This document shows positions 44,800 to 56,924 of a stretch of DNA of 64,000 nt, one piece after another. The stretch covers positions 216,039,978 through 216,103,977 of the forward strand of contig NC_081828.1 in NCBI RefSeq assembly GCF_030867095.1. The letters run 5' to 3'. This DNA comes from Alligator mississippiensis (Eukaryota; Chordata; Crocodylia; Alligatoridae). Numbering within the stretch: position 1 is the stretch's first letter; every line of letters starts with the position of its first letter. The notes beneath the pieces were generated by a model that had not been told where the DNA came from, ran no database searches, and saw only the letters and a program-made list of their open reading frames with translations. Made by a program: the position numbers and the translations under genes.

Positions 44800-45055
44800 G
44801 AAAGAAACTGGGAGGCTGTTTCTGCCTCCGCCACTGACTTATGCAGTGCCCTTAGGCATGTCATTTAACCTAGGGGCCAGCAACCCAGCCCCGTGTTTCC
44901 AGCCCGGCTGCCAATATCCTGGCTTCTTGGACCAGATAACACTGCATGGTGAGGCAGAGCCATCTCACAGGCTGTAGGATCTGGACCCCTGATTTAACCT
45001 GTACCTCACTGCTCCTTTCTTTGCCTGTAGAATGGGTATAATGAACTCGAACCTA
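44800..45055 (+). repeat. MIR SINE split by a short hAT
   Basis: GCCACTGACTTATGCAGTGC and TTAGGCATGTCATTTAACC lie before, and TTTGCCTGTAGAATGGGTAT and AATGAACTCGAACCTACAG after, the 44871-44991 insert, in MIR order. Confidence 0.7.
44871..44991. mobile_element. 121-bp hAT MITE with perfect 8-bp duplication
   Basis: TAGGGGCCAGCAACCCAG at the left, GGATCTGGACCCCTG at the right; ATTTAACC flanks both sides exactly (44863-44870, 44992-44999). Confidence 0.85.
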
Positions 45056-45934
45056 CAGCACGCACTGCCGAGGTTTAATTCACTTCCTCCAAAGCAGCAT
45101 AAAATCCCATCTCCGTGGATCTACAAAGGGTTATAATGGGAAATTAATGAATCTAGGGCTAGCCCTGAGGATACCCAGGCAGGCGATCAGAGCCCAGCTC
45201 TGTGTGCTACAAAATGGAGCTGTCCCAGCGAGGATCCTGGTGTGAACGCTGGGAAAAACTGGTCTGGAGAAGGCCCAACCTGAAGCCCCTGGTCTCCACT
45301 TTTCGGGGGGAAGGGAGGGCTCCAGAGCTGGGATCCAGGCTCTGCCCTGTAATGAAGTCATGCGAAGCACTTACCCCCAGCCAGTTGATTTTACCCCGTG
45401 GTAAAATACACGAGGCACAGACCTACTCCGCAGTAAACCCAGGATAAAGTTACCCTTGGAAAACATGGGCTAACTCAACTACCTGGGGCAAGGAAACCTG
45501 AAGTATGCTTGCTACCTTGGGGTAGCTCTTTGCAAAGTGCAAACTGTCTCCCTCATCCCCTTGTAGCCTCGTATAATAGCATTATCCCGGGAGAGCGAGT
45601 TGTGCGTTTCCCCTGCTTAGCATGGAGTGAAATCCAGGGCCGGTTACTCCATGATAACCACACCTGGAGCCCGCTGAGGCCTGGCATGCGCTCTTTTGAA
45701 GTCCTTTGCAAAAGCTGAAGCCTCTTTAGTTTTCTGAGCTTATTCGAAAGCACGCAGGACCTCCTGGTATGCACACTTCCACCTACCGTGGCCTTTCTGT
45801 GCTGGGTCCTCTGTCTCCTGTGGGACCATTGCTAATACCTGCAGTGAAACCATTTGCTGGTCCTTTCCCCATTTCCTTCCACTGGGCAGTAGAAACATAA
45901 AGCGTGTTAGAGCCTCCCGGTCCGAGACATCTTA
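45056..45934. other. Intron, no gene or recognised repeat
   Basis: Nothing assignable. Confidence 0.4.
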
Positions 45935-45985
45935 GAGAAGTCAAGCTGGACGGGACCTCAGGAGGTCACCTCTAGTCCAAGCCCT
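45935..45985 (-). repeat. Short CR1 3' scrap
   Basis: GACGGGACCTCAGGAGGTCA followed by CCTCTAGTCCAAGCCCTG. Confidence 0.75.
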
Positions 45986-46871
45986 GTCATGCAGCTCGAA
46001 GTCATGGGAAGGACGGGCATTGGATTCATTCCTTGCATCCTGCCTCATCTTTGCTACAAACCTCTGCCGCCTCGCTTGATACCCGCTCATTTCCTGATGC
46101 AACCGTCCGTGATTAGCTGAGACTTTGAGATCCCCGCTATGGAAAATCAGGCCACGTTGTGCATTTGGGTTGGAAAGAAATGTCTCGTTTATCGCAGAAG
46201 TGCTGCAAGAGCCAGATCGATAAAGTGACATTACATAGCGTATCTATTTCAGAGATGGCAATTTGAGAGCCATAAAACCAGGCAGCGGGAGAAGGGGAGA
46301 GATAAGAGCTTGGAGAACCCGGTGAACGCGGCCTCTGTCTTCCACGTGGCTCGCTTATCGAGGGCTATCCGCCTACCTGGCCTCTTTGCAGCTAGAAAAT
46401 TGATTTTTCCAAGGTTTGCTTCAAACTTTGTCATCCTCCGCTGTCTTCTAGGTTTTGCACCTCGGAGGCCGGTTTCAGCTCGGCCATGAGTTTCCCGCGT
46501 GGTTTTGAATGCGCCGCTGAACCCATTTCTGTGCAGAAAGAGAGCTCAGCAATGCCTCTGCGGGGATCGTTCATGGGGACTAAATCCGGGTCCAGAGCAA
46601 TACACCTCTGTTTTAGGTCGTGTTATTAGGTCTGCAGCAGACGGGTTGGGGATGGGATTGCTCGGGGGTTAAGGTGCCTTGGGTTCAAGCTCTGCTCAGT
46701 ATTGGCCCCTGAGGGTCAAAGGTGGCTACGTGGTGTTGCTCTTGGCTATGGAAACTGGTGTGGCGTAGTGATGTTAGCAGGCGATTCATCCTCGTCCTCA
46801 CCCAGCATAGGTCGCAACTGCTGGAGGGTGACAAAACATCGCGTCGTGACAGCTCGTGTTGCGTGGACCTA
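45986..46871. other. Intron, no gene or recognised repeat
   Basis: No family assigned. 46650-46700 has a weak tRNA-like look (GGGGGTTAAGGTGCC, GGGTTCAAGCTC) that might be a MIR head. Confidence 0.35.
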
Positions 46872-46936
46872 GGCTGAATTAGGCAAGGCTTGGGTTAGCT
46901 CGTGGTCATGAGAGGCTTGAAGGACCTCGATCCCAA
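46872..46936 (+). repeat. Direct repeat, first copy
   Basis: GCTGAATTAGGCAAGGCTTG, then TTAGCTCGTGGTCATGAGAG and GCTTGAAGGACCTCG. Second copy at 47724-47786. Confidence 0.8.
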
Positions 46937-47723
46937 GACCCTGCATAGTCCCCTTGCAAAACCTGGTGCAACCGTGTCGTCTGGGCCCGCATTGCATCTC
47001 GGCCGTGGGATCCCCGAGTCTCCAGTCCTGATGCTCCAATGCAGGTCGTGCAGCCGGCGGCCAGGGCTGCCGATGCAGAGTCCTCCCTTTGGAAAAGGAA
47101 GAGCTGCTTCTCTCTCCCCCCCGCCACGGTTAGCGCCATGTGTACTAGCAGGCAGCAATGGATGTGGGAGGCGAATCCGGCTGGTCGTGGCTCATATTCC
47201 CGGTTTCACAGGCCTGTTCCCTCTCCCCGAGCGATTGCAACCCATATCGGCCGCCCGTTCCGATCAGAGATACGCCGCAAGCCCTCCGGAGAAACCTCCC
47301 CAGTGCGCTGGGTGGGCTGCGAGGCCTTTCCTCATTGTTTATGCATCTGGAGGATGGTTTTGGGGTTTGGCCCGGCAGGACGAGCTGTTCCTCCTGCCCT
47401 GAGTCACCCTTGGTCGTGGTCTGCATAATCCCTCGGCATCTCCTCAGATGACTCCGCCGCACGGTATCGGCCCTTTCCTCCCTTCGCTGGCAGTCACGAG
47501 GGTGTTTCTTCCCCGGCTCGTCCCCGGGCCCCACCGTTAAGTGTGTTTGCTTTTCATTCTTCTCGTCCCTCAGATCATATTTTCCCTGTGATTTGACCTC
47601 ACCTCATCACAGAAACCACAAAGCTCCGGGGCAGGGGAGGGGGGAAAGGGGAGGGCAGATCCTCAGCCGGCGTAAATCAATGCAGCTCCATTGAAGGGAA
47701 GGGAAAGGAAGAGGGGAGGCCGC
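46937..47723. other. CG-rich intron segment between the direct repeats
   Basis: Relatively CpG-rich with no transposon recognised. Long open frames on both strands reflect composition and lack familiar motifs. Confidence 0.35.
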
Positions 47724-47786
47724 ATGGCTGAATTCGGCAAGGCTTTGGCTAGCTCGTGGGCAGGAGAGGCTTGCAGGACCTCGGGG
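47724..47786 (+). repeat. Direct repeat, second copy
   Basis: GCTGAATTCGGCAAGGCTTT, then GCTAGCTCGTGGGCAGGAGA and GGCTTGCAGGACCTCG, about 850 bases after the first. Confidence 0.8.
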
Positions 47787-48911
47787 TGGCATAAACCGCC
47801 TGGCCTGCCCGGTCCGCCTTGCACCGGGTCCAGAGATTTGCTTCGGATGCTAATCTGCTCCCGGGCTCTACCACGCTTGGGCACCGGGCTGGCCCGCTGA
47901 CAAAATCAGCTGTTTCGGGGATCACTTCTTTGTGCCATGTTGGCCACTCTCCTCCTCCCGGTCGAGATGAAGCCCAGGTAACAAGCCATGTGGAAAGTTT
48001 TCCAGTGCCAGGCAAAGTTTGGGTCCAGTTGAAGGCTCAGTTTGTCTTTAAGCACCATGGCACTAGCCCGGTGGCCATTCAACCCATTGCCCCCGTGCCC
48101 CCATGCAAGCCAGCTGCTGGCGTTTACGGCCTCGCCATCCCCTCGGGCGACCTTGCAGCATGCACCCATGCAAAGTGGCCGGCTTTGCAGAGAATCGGGC
48201 CCGCTGGCTTCGCCACTCCTGATTTACACCACTCGGGCTTTGTGGGACGTGTCCTCGGCTGCAGCTCACCTCATTGGGCCCCGCTCTGCTGCTTGTTTGT
48301 CAACAGCTCTGCAGGAGTCGATGAGGGTGAGTCCTCCGGGGCAGGGTGGGATCGACTGAATCAGCGTTTCCCGGAGCTTGGGGCAGATAAGGGTGCCAGG
48401 AACTGTCACATAAGCAGCGCTGCGGCCAAGTCCAGGCACAAACAAATGTCTGGCTCCCGTCCAGCCTCGTGCCATGTGTTCAGGCCACCCCCGTGTCGGG
48501 CAGAGGGCAGCTGAATTGCAACTCCCCCCTCTTCCCCCAACCCCGGGCATTGACCTTGAGCTTCTGCCCCTGGCAGTCCCCAGCGGTCACAGCCAAAGTC
48601 ATCAGCCCTTGCTTCCTGCACCCTCTGCCCCCATCCCAGCTCTCCACGTGCCCTCTCTTGTCCTGCTTTGCACCCCGGGCTGTGGCCAGCTGCCCGTGTC
48701 CATTAGGGGTCCCTCCCACCGGACAGCGGGGGTCTTCAGTTCAGGGATCCAGATGTTGTAAGGGTATCAAGCTTCTGGAGGGCAAAGGGATTAGCGGATA
48801 CCTGTGGGCCAGGGGTGTAAGATATGGTTCCTCTTTCCATTTCAGCCATGCCAAGACTCCCATCGGCATCCCTGGGAGGTTTGCACAGTGGAGAAGGGGG
48901 CTTTTAGAGAG
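47787..48911. other. Intron, no gene or recognised repeat
   Basis: GC-rich; open frames of up to 231 codons lack recognisable domains and are not called. Confidence 0.4.
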
Positions 48912-49230
48912 TGCAACCCTTAGGATGGGCTCTTTGATAGACTGGAGACAATGCAGCCCTTAGGATGGGGTCTTTAGAGGCCAGAGACAGTGCAACCCTT
49001 AGGATGGGGTCTTTAATAGACTGGAGACAGTGCAACCCTTAAGATGGGCTCTTTGATAGACCGGAGACAATGCAACCCTTAGGATGGGGTCTTTAATAGA
49101 CCGGAGACAATGCAACTGTTAGGACGGGGTCTTTAATAGGCCAAAAATGGTGCAACCCTTAGGACAGGGTCTTTAATAGGCTGGAGACAATGCAACCCTT
49201 AGGATGGGGTCTTTAATAGGCCAAAGACAG
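48912..49230 (+). repeat. 40-bp minisatellite, eight copies
   Basis: Units begin TGCAACCCTTAGGATGGG at 48912, 48952, 48991, 49031, 49071, 49111, 49151 and 49191; one unit is 39 bp. Each continues GTCTTTAATAGACTGGAGAC. Divergence between units is visible, so the array is not freshly homogenised. Confidence 0.97.
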
Positions 49231-50056
49231 TGAAGTGCCCAGCTCCACTTTGCATCAGGCTCTGCCGACAATCCCAGGCCTCAATAGGCTGCCTGTGCTC
49301 AGTGTCACTGGGCATCTCCTGCCAGGAAAAGCTGCTCCCTTTCTCTGCTCTCTGCAGCCTGTCCTCCTCTTCCTGCTTTCCCTGTTCATCTCCCAATATT
49401 TCAAGTCCTAGCTGCCTTTAGGCCAAACATTGCTCCTTTTCCCCCCACTCAGTCTGCTAAACAGGTCCATGAACCAGTCTGTGCACATGCTCTACTGTCT
49501 TCATTAGGGTTCAGAGTGAACATGAATAAGCAGCAGGGCGCAGGGGTTGGTGCCATTGTGCCAGGTGGCCTGCCAATCCCGGCGTGCGCTGCCGGAGGGT
49601 TTGCTTCACAGCCCCCAGCCTTGGACACCGACCTCTCTTTTTAAAGAGAAGCAGAGATTGTGCACAGTGCATCATGTGTCCCCGTATGTGCTGCAAGCCA
49701 GAGGGATCTGGCTGGGGGACTGGGTGTCTGCAGTGTTTGTTCTTCGTTCAGTGCCTGAATGCAAAGGGGAGAAGCAAAGCAAGGCTGAAATCCCGTCAAG
49801 CTCCCGATCTTCTGTACTCACTGAGGCTAGGAACAAGTGCTGGGTGTAGTGGGAAAGCTGATAACTTTGGCCACTCGGTGCACAGCAAAGGCATGCCAAC
49901 CCGCGGGAGCCCAGCACCCAAGGGGCTTCCAGCCTCTCCCTGCCTTACACAGCCCTGGGGTGCAGTCTGCTGGGGCCTTGCATTGACATCTTCCTTCTCC
50001 ACAGTCCATAGCTGGCATTTGACCCCTGAAGTTGCATGCATGGGGAGCTGGGGTTC
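49231..50056. other. Intron, no gene or recognised repeat
   Basis: Nothing assignable. Confidence 0.4.
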
Positions 50057-50206
50057 AATCACCGAATCATAAAAAATGAGGATGGCAGGGACCTCACATC
50101 TAGTCCAACCCCTGCTCCAAGCAGGACCAGCCCCAACTACATCATCCCAGCCAAGGCTTTGTCTACCTGGGTCTTAAAAGCCTCCAAGGATGGATGGAGA
50201 GTCCAC
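50057..50206 (-). repeat. CR1 3' end
   Basis: ACCGAATCATAAAAAATGAG, CTGCTCCAAGCAGGACCAGC and CAACTACATCATCCCAGCCA; truncated at GGATGGAGAGTCCAC. Confidence 0.92.
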
Positions 50207-50554
50207 AGTGCCTGGTTTTCTGTGGCTGCAGGCTGGCGTTGGCCTCAGCTCATTGAGCGAGGCCATGCGAGGAGGCTCTTGCTGACCCACACAAAGAGGA
50301 GGGGGAGTCACCAGCCACTCAGACATACTCACAGCAAAGGGATGTGGTACTGGGGAAGGCTGCGCACCCCTCCCCTGTCTTGTACCCCTCCAGAGACCCC
50401 CACTTGAGAGTCACCAGGCCAAGCAGCAAACCCATGACAGGGCCCAGGATGAGATGTACAGCTCCTGACACCCAAGCCTTGGCTTTTAGGTAGCCCAGCT
50501 AGCCCTCTCTACCTGTTGACTAGTCTGGGTACCCTACTCCTTTGAATAAAAGCC
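50207..50554. other. Intron, no gene or recognised repeat
   Basis: Nothing assignable. Confidence 0.4.
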
Positions 50555-50755
50555 CCCAATTTACAGGGATAGACCCCTATGGTGCATCTAGGAGGGTTTT
50601 GTTTTTGGCATTTAGATTTGAGAAGCAGGCTGCGTTTAAGAGACATGAAGCATGGTGTCTCTGAAATGTGGCCTGCTTCTTAAATCTGAATGAAAACACA
50701 AGCCAAGAACAAAACCCTCCTAGACGCACCGTAGAGCTCTATCCCTGCAAATGGG
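50555..50755. mobile_element. Foldback MITE, ~90-bp inverted arms
   Basis: Nearly the whole 201 bp is an inverted repeat. AATTTACAGGGATAGA, GTGCATCTAGGAGGGTTTTG, AGATTTGAGAAGCAGGC and GAGACA on the left pair with TGTCTC, GCCTGCTTCTTAAATCT, CAAAACCCTCCTAGACGCAC and TCTATCCCTGCAAAT on the right, around a loop at about 50649-50658. Noncoding. Confidence 0.88.
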
Positions 50756-52154
50756 TCTTTAATTGATATTTCTTTTCCTCCTGCTTAAACTGAGAGTCAG
50801 AAAAGGTGGGTGCATCCAGGGGAGGGTGGTTTATATTCAGAGGAATAGGGGTAACGTTGCATTGCCTATCCCCAGAGCATAGGAGAGGTGGCAGCCCCCA
50901 GGTCTAGAGGGCTGGAGTCTCTTTCAGCTCTCAGGGTCCCCAGCGTGCAGAGCTGAGAGCAGGGATCTGTGCTACGTAGGGCTGTGCCGGGGGCTGGGAT
51001 GCCCCGGCCCTCAGACACCTGGCTTGGAGCAAGGCAGGATGGAGCCCAGTAGTGTAAATGAGCATGGCAGGGGCCTGTCAGCATTGCCCAGCAGAAGAGG
51101 TGCACACCCTGTGTCCCTTGCCTGTGCCAGGGCAATGCACCCAACCAGGTGCATGCACCACTGCCGTGGCCTGGAGCCCACGGGAGCTGGCTCGCAGGGA
51201 CCCTCAGCATCTCTGCAGCTCTTCCTCATCCTCTCCTACCACCCCAGCCAGACAACATCATCCTGGCTCTCTCGGCAGCACGCTGCAGGTCTCATGCGCC
51301 CCGCACACAGTGGTCGCCTTGTTGCAGCTGCAGCTCTTCCAGCTGAGCCCCCGACGCACCGTTCCTCTTTCCCCGCCGCTGGCTCAGCCCAGCCCCTTTG
51401 GGATACGTCTCCCCGGGGAGGAGGGATGTGGGGTAGGGTCTACCCAGGCTGCATGCGACAGCTCCGGCTCGACAAGCCGTGTTGATAGAGCCTGCAAATC
51501 AGGACATGAATGCACGCGATGGGTCTTGTGACAGAGTGAGATACCTGTGGTTTGGGGCATGAAGTAGCGCGCTGTCCTGATCTCATGCACTGGCCTTATA
51601 GTCCTGATCTGCCTCTTTCCAGGGGCTGGGGGAGTGCTAGGGAGCAGGGGGGAAGGAACAGCTGATGGGTTGCACACAAGAGCAGCCCAAAGCTCCTCGG
51701 GTTGCATCTTGGGATGCCCAGGCCTGCGGCTGCATCGCTGCCGTCCTTTCTCGCGCCTCCGCAGCAGGCAGGGGCTGGCTTCCCAAAATAGCTGGCAAAC
51801 AGGCCGGGGATGGGAACTAGCGCAATGAATGACACCAAACAGAGAGGAGGGGGCTGGACCGGGAGCACAGGGGGCCGGGCAGGAAGGTGGGGAAGGGAAT
51901 CAATGGCATTCCTATGACGCTGGGAAGTAGAAGGAGGCAGGCCCCTTCCTTCTGGCGCTCGGTCCCTGCGAGCCGGGCCGTGCTGCTTGCTGCTTTCCTG
52001 GAGATCTGGACTAGCTCCCTGGGCCTCTAAAAGAGGCCTCTGGGAGTTAGGCGCCTGCATCCCGGCAGCTTGCAATAGACCCCAGTCCTTTGCGCGCCCC
52101 GTGAGATCTGTTCTCAACTGTGCCTAGATTCGCGGAGAGGCTGTGCACGGTTTA
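50756..52154. other. Intron, no gene or recognised repeat
   Basis: GC-rich; overlapping open frames on both strands show no known motif. Confidence 0.4.
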
Positions 52155-52260
52155 GGGGTGATAGAGGTGATATCTTTTATTAGACCAAATAGATTTTTGC
52201 AAAAAAAATTAAAAAATCTTTAATTGCAAGCTTTCGGGCACAAACACCTTTCGGGCATCT
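52155..52260 (-). repeat. Copy of the TCTTTTATTAGACCAAA / AAGCTTTCGGGCACAAAC repeat
   Basis: GTGATATCTTTTATTAGACC and TTGCAAGCTTTCGGGCACAA match modules in 38200-38554. Confidence 0.7.
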
Positions 52261-53948
52261 GCTGCCATTTCTGCAGGGGGTTGGTGCAGGCCGCCCCAGG
52301 AGAGACGAGCGCTCTCACTCCTTGCACACTAGCGCTCCAGGGAATTTGTCTCAGACTGAATTGACAGAGTAGCTGAGCTCAGTAAATTAGACAAAAGCAG
52401 TCTGGTGTTTAGGAGGCTGAGCTGTATTCAGCAAACAGTAGAAAGCAGCATGCCATCAGTGTCCAAAGCCATTAATAGGTCTGTGATTCCTTTAGCTTCC
52501 CTTATCAGCTGCCTACATTTTGGAGTTTGCAATCTGTATCCTATTCCATTTACTTCCCTGTTTTTTGCCATTCATTACGTATCATTTCCAATATGATTTA
52601 TCATCACTTCCCCATCTCTCTCTAACTAGAATGGCTTTATGCCCAGCATAACTTTTTATTGTGTTTGGGGACTTGCGGTTTTGGGTCATCCGGTAGGATG
52701 CTCTTGAAGGAATCCCAGCTTCCATCAACACTTTCAATTAATGTTCCCAGGCAGCGATGCCGACAGGCTGGGCTAACTGATCTTTTCACTGCTGCCATGG
52801 CATAAAACTTGCAGATTTGGAGATATAGTGCACCGTTCATCTCCTTCCTCTCATCTTCTTCAGCTGTAAAAGAGTTAGAGATCAAGTGCTTAGGACCAGG
52901 GAGAGCCGTCGACAAAATCCCTGCCCAAGGACCTTGTAATGAAAGGGCCAGATTGTGAGCCCTTTTCCTCGCACTGAGGAGCCCTTACTCCTATGAATAT
53001 CTCCATAACCACTCACTGCCGTCTGCGGGGGGTTTGTGATCCACACAGCCTTTCAAAGGCATTAAAGTAACCCCTTAAAGCTCAGACCAAGCACAGGGTG
53101 CCTTTGTGCTGGGTGCTGTACCTATTGTTTGCTGTCTAAAAGGGCCAAACAAGCAGGTTAGCTCAGTTGAAAGGAGTTCAATTTAGTGGTGAGGCCAGTG
53201 TACAGCCTTGGTCTGGACAAGATTAGTGTCCTATTTCTACCCCAAGTGCATGGGCTTTGCTTGGATTTGCCTTCCCTAGCATAAGTGTAGCCCAAGACAT
53301 ATATTAACAAAGCATTATTGCAGTAGCAGCCTTAGGGGAGAGCAGACTGAGCGACCACCCAGCGCCCCACACTTTTGGGGAGCCCCAAAATTTTGCGACA
53401 ATTTTTTTTGGGGGGGGGGGAAGTTATTAAAAACTTTGCTCTTTCTTCAACTTATGAATAAGTTTCATGGACAGGGCAAGGAGAAACTGAAATCGAAAAT
53501 GTCTGACTTGCTTTTAGGTCAGCAAAATTAAGCCTCTAAGGGGCTTTGAATGACTCTCTTGCCCAGGGCCCAACAGCCCTAAGGCACCACTGATTATTGT
53601 CTGCCATAAGGCACCCCACTGCACATGCTGATCCCAATAGGGACGCAAGGACAGAACAAGCACCCGATCCAGATGTTTTCGGACGTGCTACTGGAAGGCA
53701 CCTCGAGATACGTCCATACAGCACGATGCAGCCACCAATATAGGCACGTCAGACGATGTTAACGGTGTATTAGCTCATGAGCCCAGGCCTGGCACTGTAG
53801 TGACAGAGCTATACTGGCTGCAGGACCCAAGATAGTGAGATGACAGTGTATCTGCATGGTCAGAGCCAGCACTGCTATTTTTTAGAGAACCACCCTGCAG
53901 ACATATCCTTACATACCAGGGTGATGAGTTTGCTATAAGATCTTAGAG
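52261..53948. other. Intron; one possible degraded repeat
   Basis: 53330-53420 (CTTAGGGGAGAGCAGACTGA, then AGCGCCCCACACTTTTGGGG and a T/G run) looks like part of a dispersed element I cannot name. Otherwise nothing assignable. Confidence 0.35.
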
Positions 53949-54240
53949 CAATGATTCTCAACCCGGGTGCTGCAGCATCTTTGGGTGCTGTGAGATGCTT
54001 TCAAGGGTGGCATAGGGTACCACGCAATAACCAAGATAAACCCAGAGTTTTCACACAGGAATCCAGAGTGCTAAAACCCCGCTGCCCTGTTGTGGTCTTT
54101 CTGAGTGCTTTGCAACAGATGAATTGCTCTCGCACTTTTCTGCAGTCAAAAAAAAGTGGAAGCTAAGAGCTGGCATTTTCCACGAGGCGCCTTTAGTCTA
54201 ACGAGGGGTGCCTGGAGTCTAAAAAGGTTGCGAACCGCTG
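53949..54240 (+). mobile_element. hAT-type element, complete, perfect 8-bp duplication
   Basis: CAATGATTCTCAACCC at the left, GGTTGCGAACCGCTG at the right; TCTTAGAG flanks both sides exactly (53941-53948, 54241-54248). 292 bp, noncoding. Serves as the uninterrupted reference for the copies at 3559, 31328 and 38095. Confidence 0.93.
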
Positions 54241-54248
54241 TCTTAGAG

Positions 54249-55100
54249 GCTTTAAAAGGGGCCCAGCTGATTTAATGGTGTGATGCATTAGGGCACTTCC
54301 TACATGAGTCTGTAATTGGGAAGCTCTCGAGAATGAAAAGAGCACTACGGAGGTAACAAGTGTCATTATTTACCCGGCTGATTCCTGCAGTCTCCTCTCT
54401 AAAAGAAGACATCTGAGCTGTCAACAGACCTTCCCGTCCTCCAGCAGGACCAAAGCAATTTGCCTCCAGTGAGATCGCGCTCCCTTTGTTATGGAGCTGT
54501 CAGTGGCCTCGGAGTTTAACTGTGTAATTACATTCTCCGCACTTGGCTTCTGTTCAGCGCAGTTTTCCTTTGCAGCCCAGAGCTGCCGTGCTTTTGTGCA
54601 CCGTCTTTCTTGGAGATGTTCTGGGGGCAGGCGACGGGGCCGATTCCCCGGTCGGCTCCAGCTGCTTTGCTCCGCTTCGGTAATGCAAGACAGTTGTTGG
54701 ACTGGCTGAAGGGAGCGGACAGCTGCTTCGCATCACCCGAGCAGTGCAAAGCAGCAAGGCCCTGCCAGCGGGTCTCTCCAGCTAATCTGACTTGTGTTTC
54801 TTGGGGCTGTGCCATTGTGCAGCCTGCTTCCAAGTGCCGGGGTTTCTACCCGGGATGTCAGCGGGCGAGGGGCTTTTAGAGAGCCAGCCCAGGGAAGTGG
54901 GGCAAAGGTGCAGTTATGACCAGTTTGGCTGCGGGATTTGGAAGTGACTGATGGCTCGACAGGCCTAACTTGAGACACCTCACGAGGGTCTGAAGACCTG
55001 GAAGGACTGAGCACCCACATGCTGGGAATCAGGCACCTTGAAAGTGCCTCAGACTCAGCCGTCAAAGTCATTAGTTACTTATGGAAAAGTTGGGCTGTTA
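54249..55100. other. Intron, no gene or recognised repeat
   Basis: Nothing assignable. Confidence 0.4.
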
Positions 55101-55104
55101 TAAT

Positions 55105-55491
55105 TCTGTCTACCTATCTTCTTTCCTACTTATCACCATATACCCACTTGATCTACCTACCTACCACCATGCACCTGCTAGCTAGCTACATCATACACCC
55201 CTTCTATTTTTCTATCACTGAGCACCCCTCTATCTGTCTCTCTATCCATCCATCCATCCATCATACACCCCTTCTACTTTTCTTTTACTGCACACCCCCT
55301 CTATCTCTCTACCTACCTACCTACCTACCTACCACCATACACCAGCTTTATCTATTTATCATCACACACCCCTTCTATTTGTCTATCACCGTACACACCC
55401 TCTGTCTGTCTATCAACTTGCACCCCATTTCTTTGTCTTTATATCCATGTGTACCCCCTCTCTGTCTACCTACCACCATGGACCTGCTCCA

Positions 55492-55542
<51 letters not shown>

Positions 55543-55679
55543 ACCATCATCATCATCATCCATCCTTTCTATTTATCTATCACTGAAAGTCCCCTCTATC
55601 TGTGTGTCTGTCTATCTTTCTATGCATCCATCCATCACCATCATACACTCCTTCTATTTTTCTATTACTGCACACCCCC

Positions 55680-55717
<38 letters not shown>

Positions 55718-55881
55718 ACCATGTACCTGCTCTATTTATGTATCTACCATCATCATACACCCTTCCTTTTTGTCTATCACTGTACACTCCCTCTGTCTGT
55801 CCATCATCTTGCACCCCCTGTTTGTTTGTCTTTATATCCATGTATACTCCCTCTCTATCTACCTGCCACCATGCACCTACT

Positions 55882-55927
<46 letters not shown>

Positions 55928-56120
55928 ATCATCATCATCATCATCATTATGCACCCCCTTCTATTTGTCTATTATTGTACACTCCCCTTCTCTCTCTCTT
56001 TCTGCTTAACTATCTGGTTCTTTATCTGTCTATCTCTCTTCATACACCCCCTCTATGTATCTGCTTGTATATCCCTCTACATCTGTTCTCTCCACATCTC
56101 TCTCCATATATATATTTATC
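55105..56120. repeat. Tetranucleotide (TCTA/CATC/CTAC) array with higher-order structure
   Basis: About 1 kb of TCTA, CTAC, ATCC and ATC words. Distinct blocks recur at ~370-385 bases: TGCACCCC plus TTTATATCCATGT at ~55428 and ~55812, and the TACTGCACACCCCCTCTATC block at ~55295 and ~55665. Pure TCTA runs at 55494-55542, 55680-55718 and 55884-55925. All plus frames are open; the 392-codon frame is an artefact. Confidence 0.95.
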
Positions 56121-56924
56121 TGGAACATAAATGCATAGTTTGCATGTGCTCACATTTTTATACCGCAACTAATAGCCCACCGCGATTTCCACTCTGAAAT
56201 CCCATCTTAAGCATTTATGACTATTTGCTTGCTAGTCCTCTGATTATCCACCAATGAAATGTTGCAGCTTTATCCTTCTCAGGGTTTAAAAATGAAATAG
56301 CTCCCGACAGGCACGGACGATCGATTTCTTTTTTAGTTCCATTTCCTTCCCCCGCTTTCCACCCATTGCTTTTATAGTTGCAACCTTTTAAAGCAAACAA
56401 CGTATTTACATAGGACAGACTCCAGCAAGGCTAATGGCATTTTTAACAGCTACCCCAGAATGAATTGCCTGCACCCCTAATACCTTATTTTACCACCTGC
56501 CTTGCAAGAAAGGAGTGTGGGGGGTTTTTGTGACGGGATCACAATGTGGGCCCAGGGACTTTATCCCTCAGGAGAGGCAGGGCTGTTATACCTTAGGGCT
56601 ACATCAAGCATCACGGGCCTAAATACCCTCTCACAATCCAGACCACTGATAGTTTTGCAATAACAGACCCCGGTCAAATAAGCTGAAGGGGAAAAAGATG
56701 CAACAAAGCCACAAGCTCTTTTGCCAATGGGAACTGACCTGGAACATGGTCAGGATTTGCTGCTGTCTTGGCAATGTGTTCGGATACATTTCAGTCCAGT
56801 GCAAAGGAAGAGACTAAGGACGGTTGCAAGAGGGTGGCTGGTGTATGGATGTGATAGATCACGTGTTGGTAGGTGGCACTGATGAGTATGCAACTTTGTT
56901 CCTAGGTTTGGTTGGATGGATACA
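56121..56924. other. Intron, no gene; possible repeat edge
   Basis: TGTGACGGGATCACAATGTG near 56530 resembles the start of some reptile LTRs or DNA elements, but no matching end was found. Confidence 0.3.

Noticed and set aside
46650-46720. tRNA gene
   Set aside because: Only weak A/B-box likeness and no cloverleaf; at most a degraded SINE head.
47819-48514. 231-codon plus-strand frame
   Set aside because: GC-rich intron, no recognisable motif, no splice support.
55019-56197. 392-codon plus-strand frame rich in Tyr, Leu, Ser and Ile
   Set aside because: Translation of the tetranucleotide array; the other two frames are open as well.
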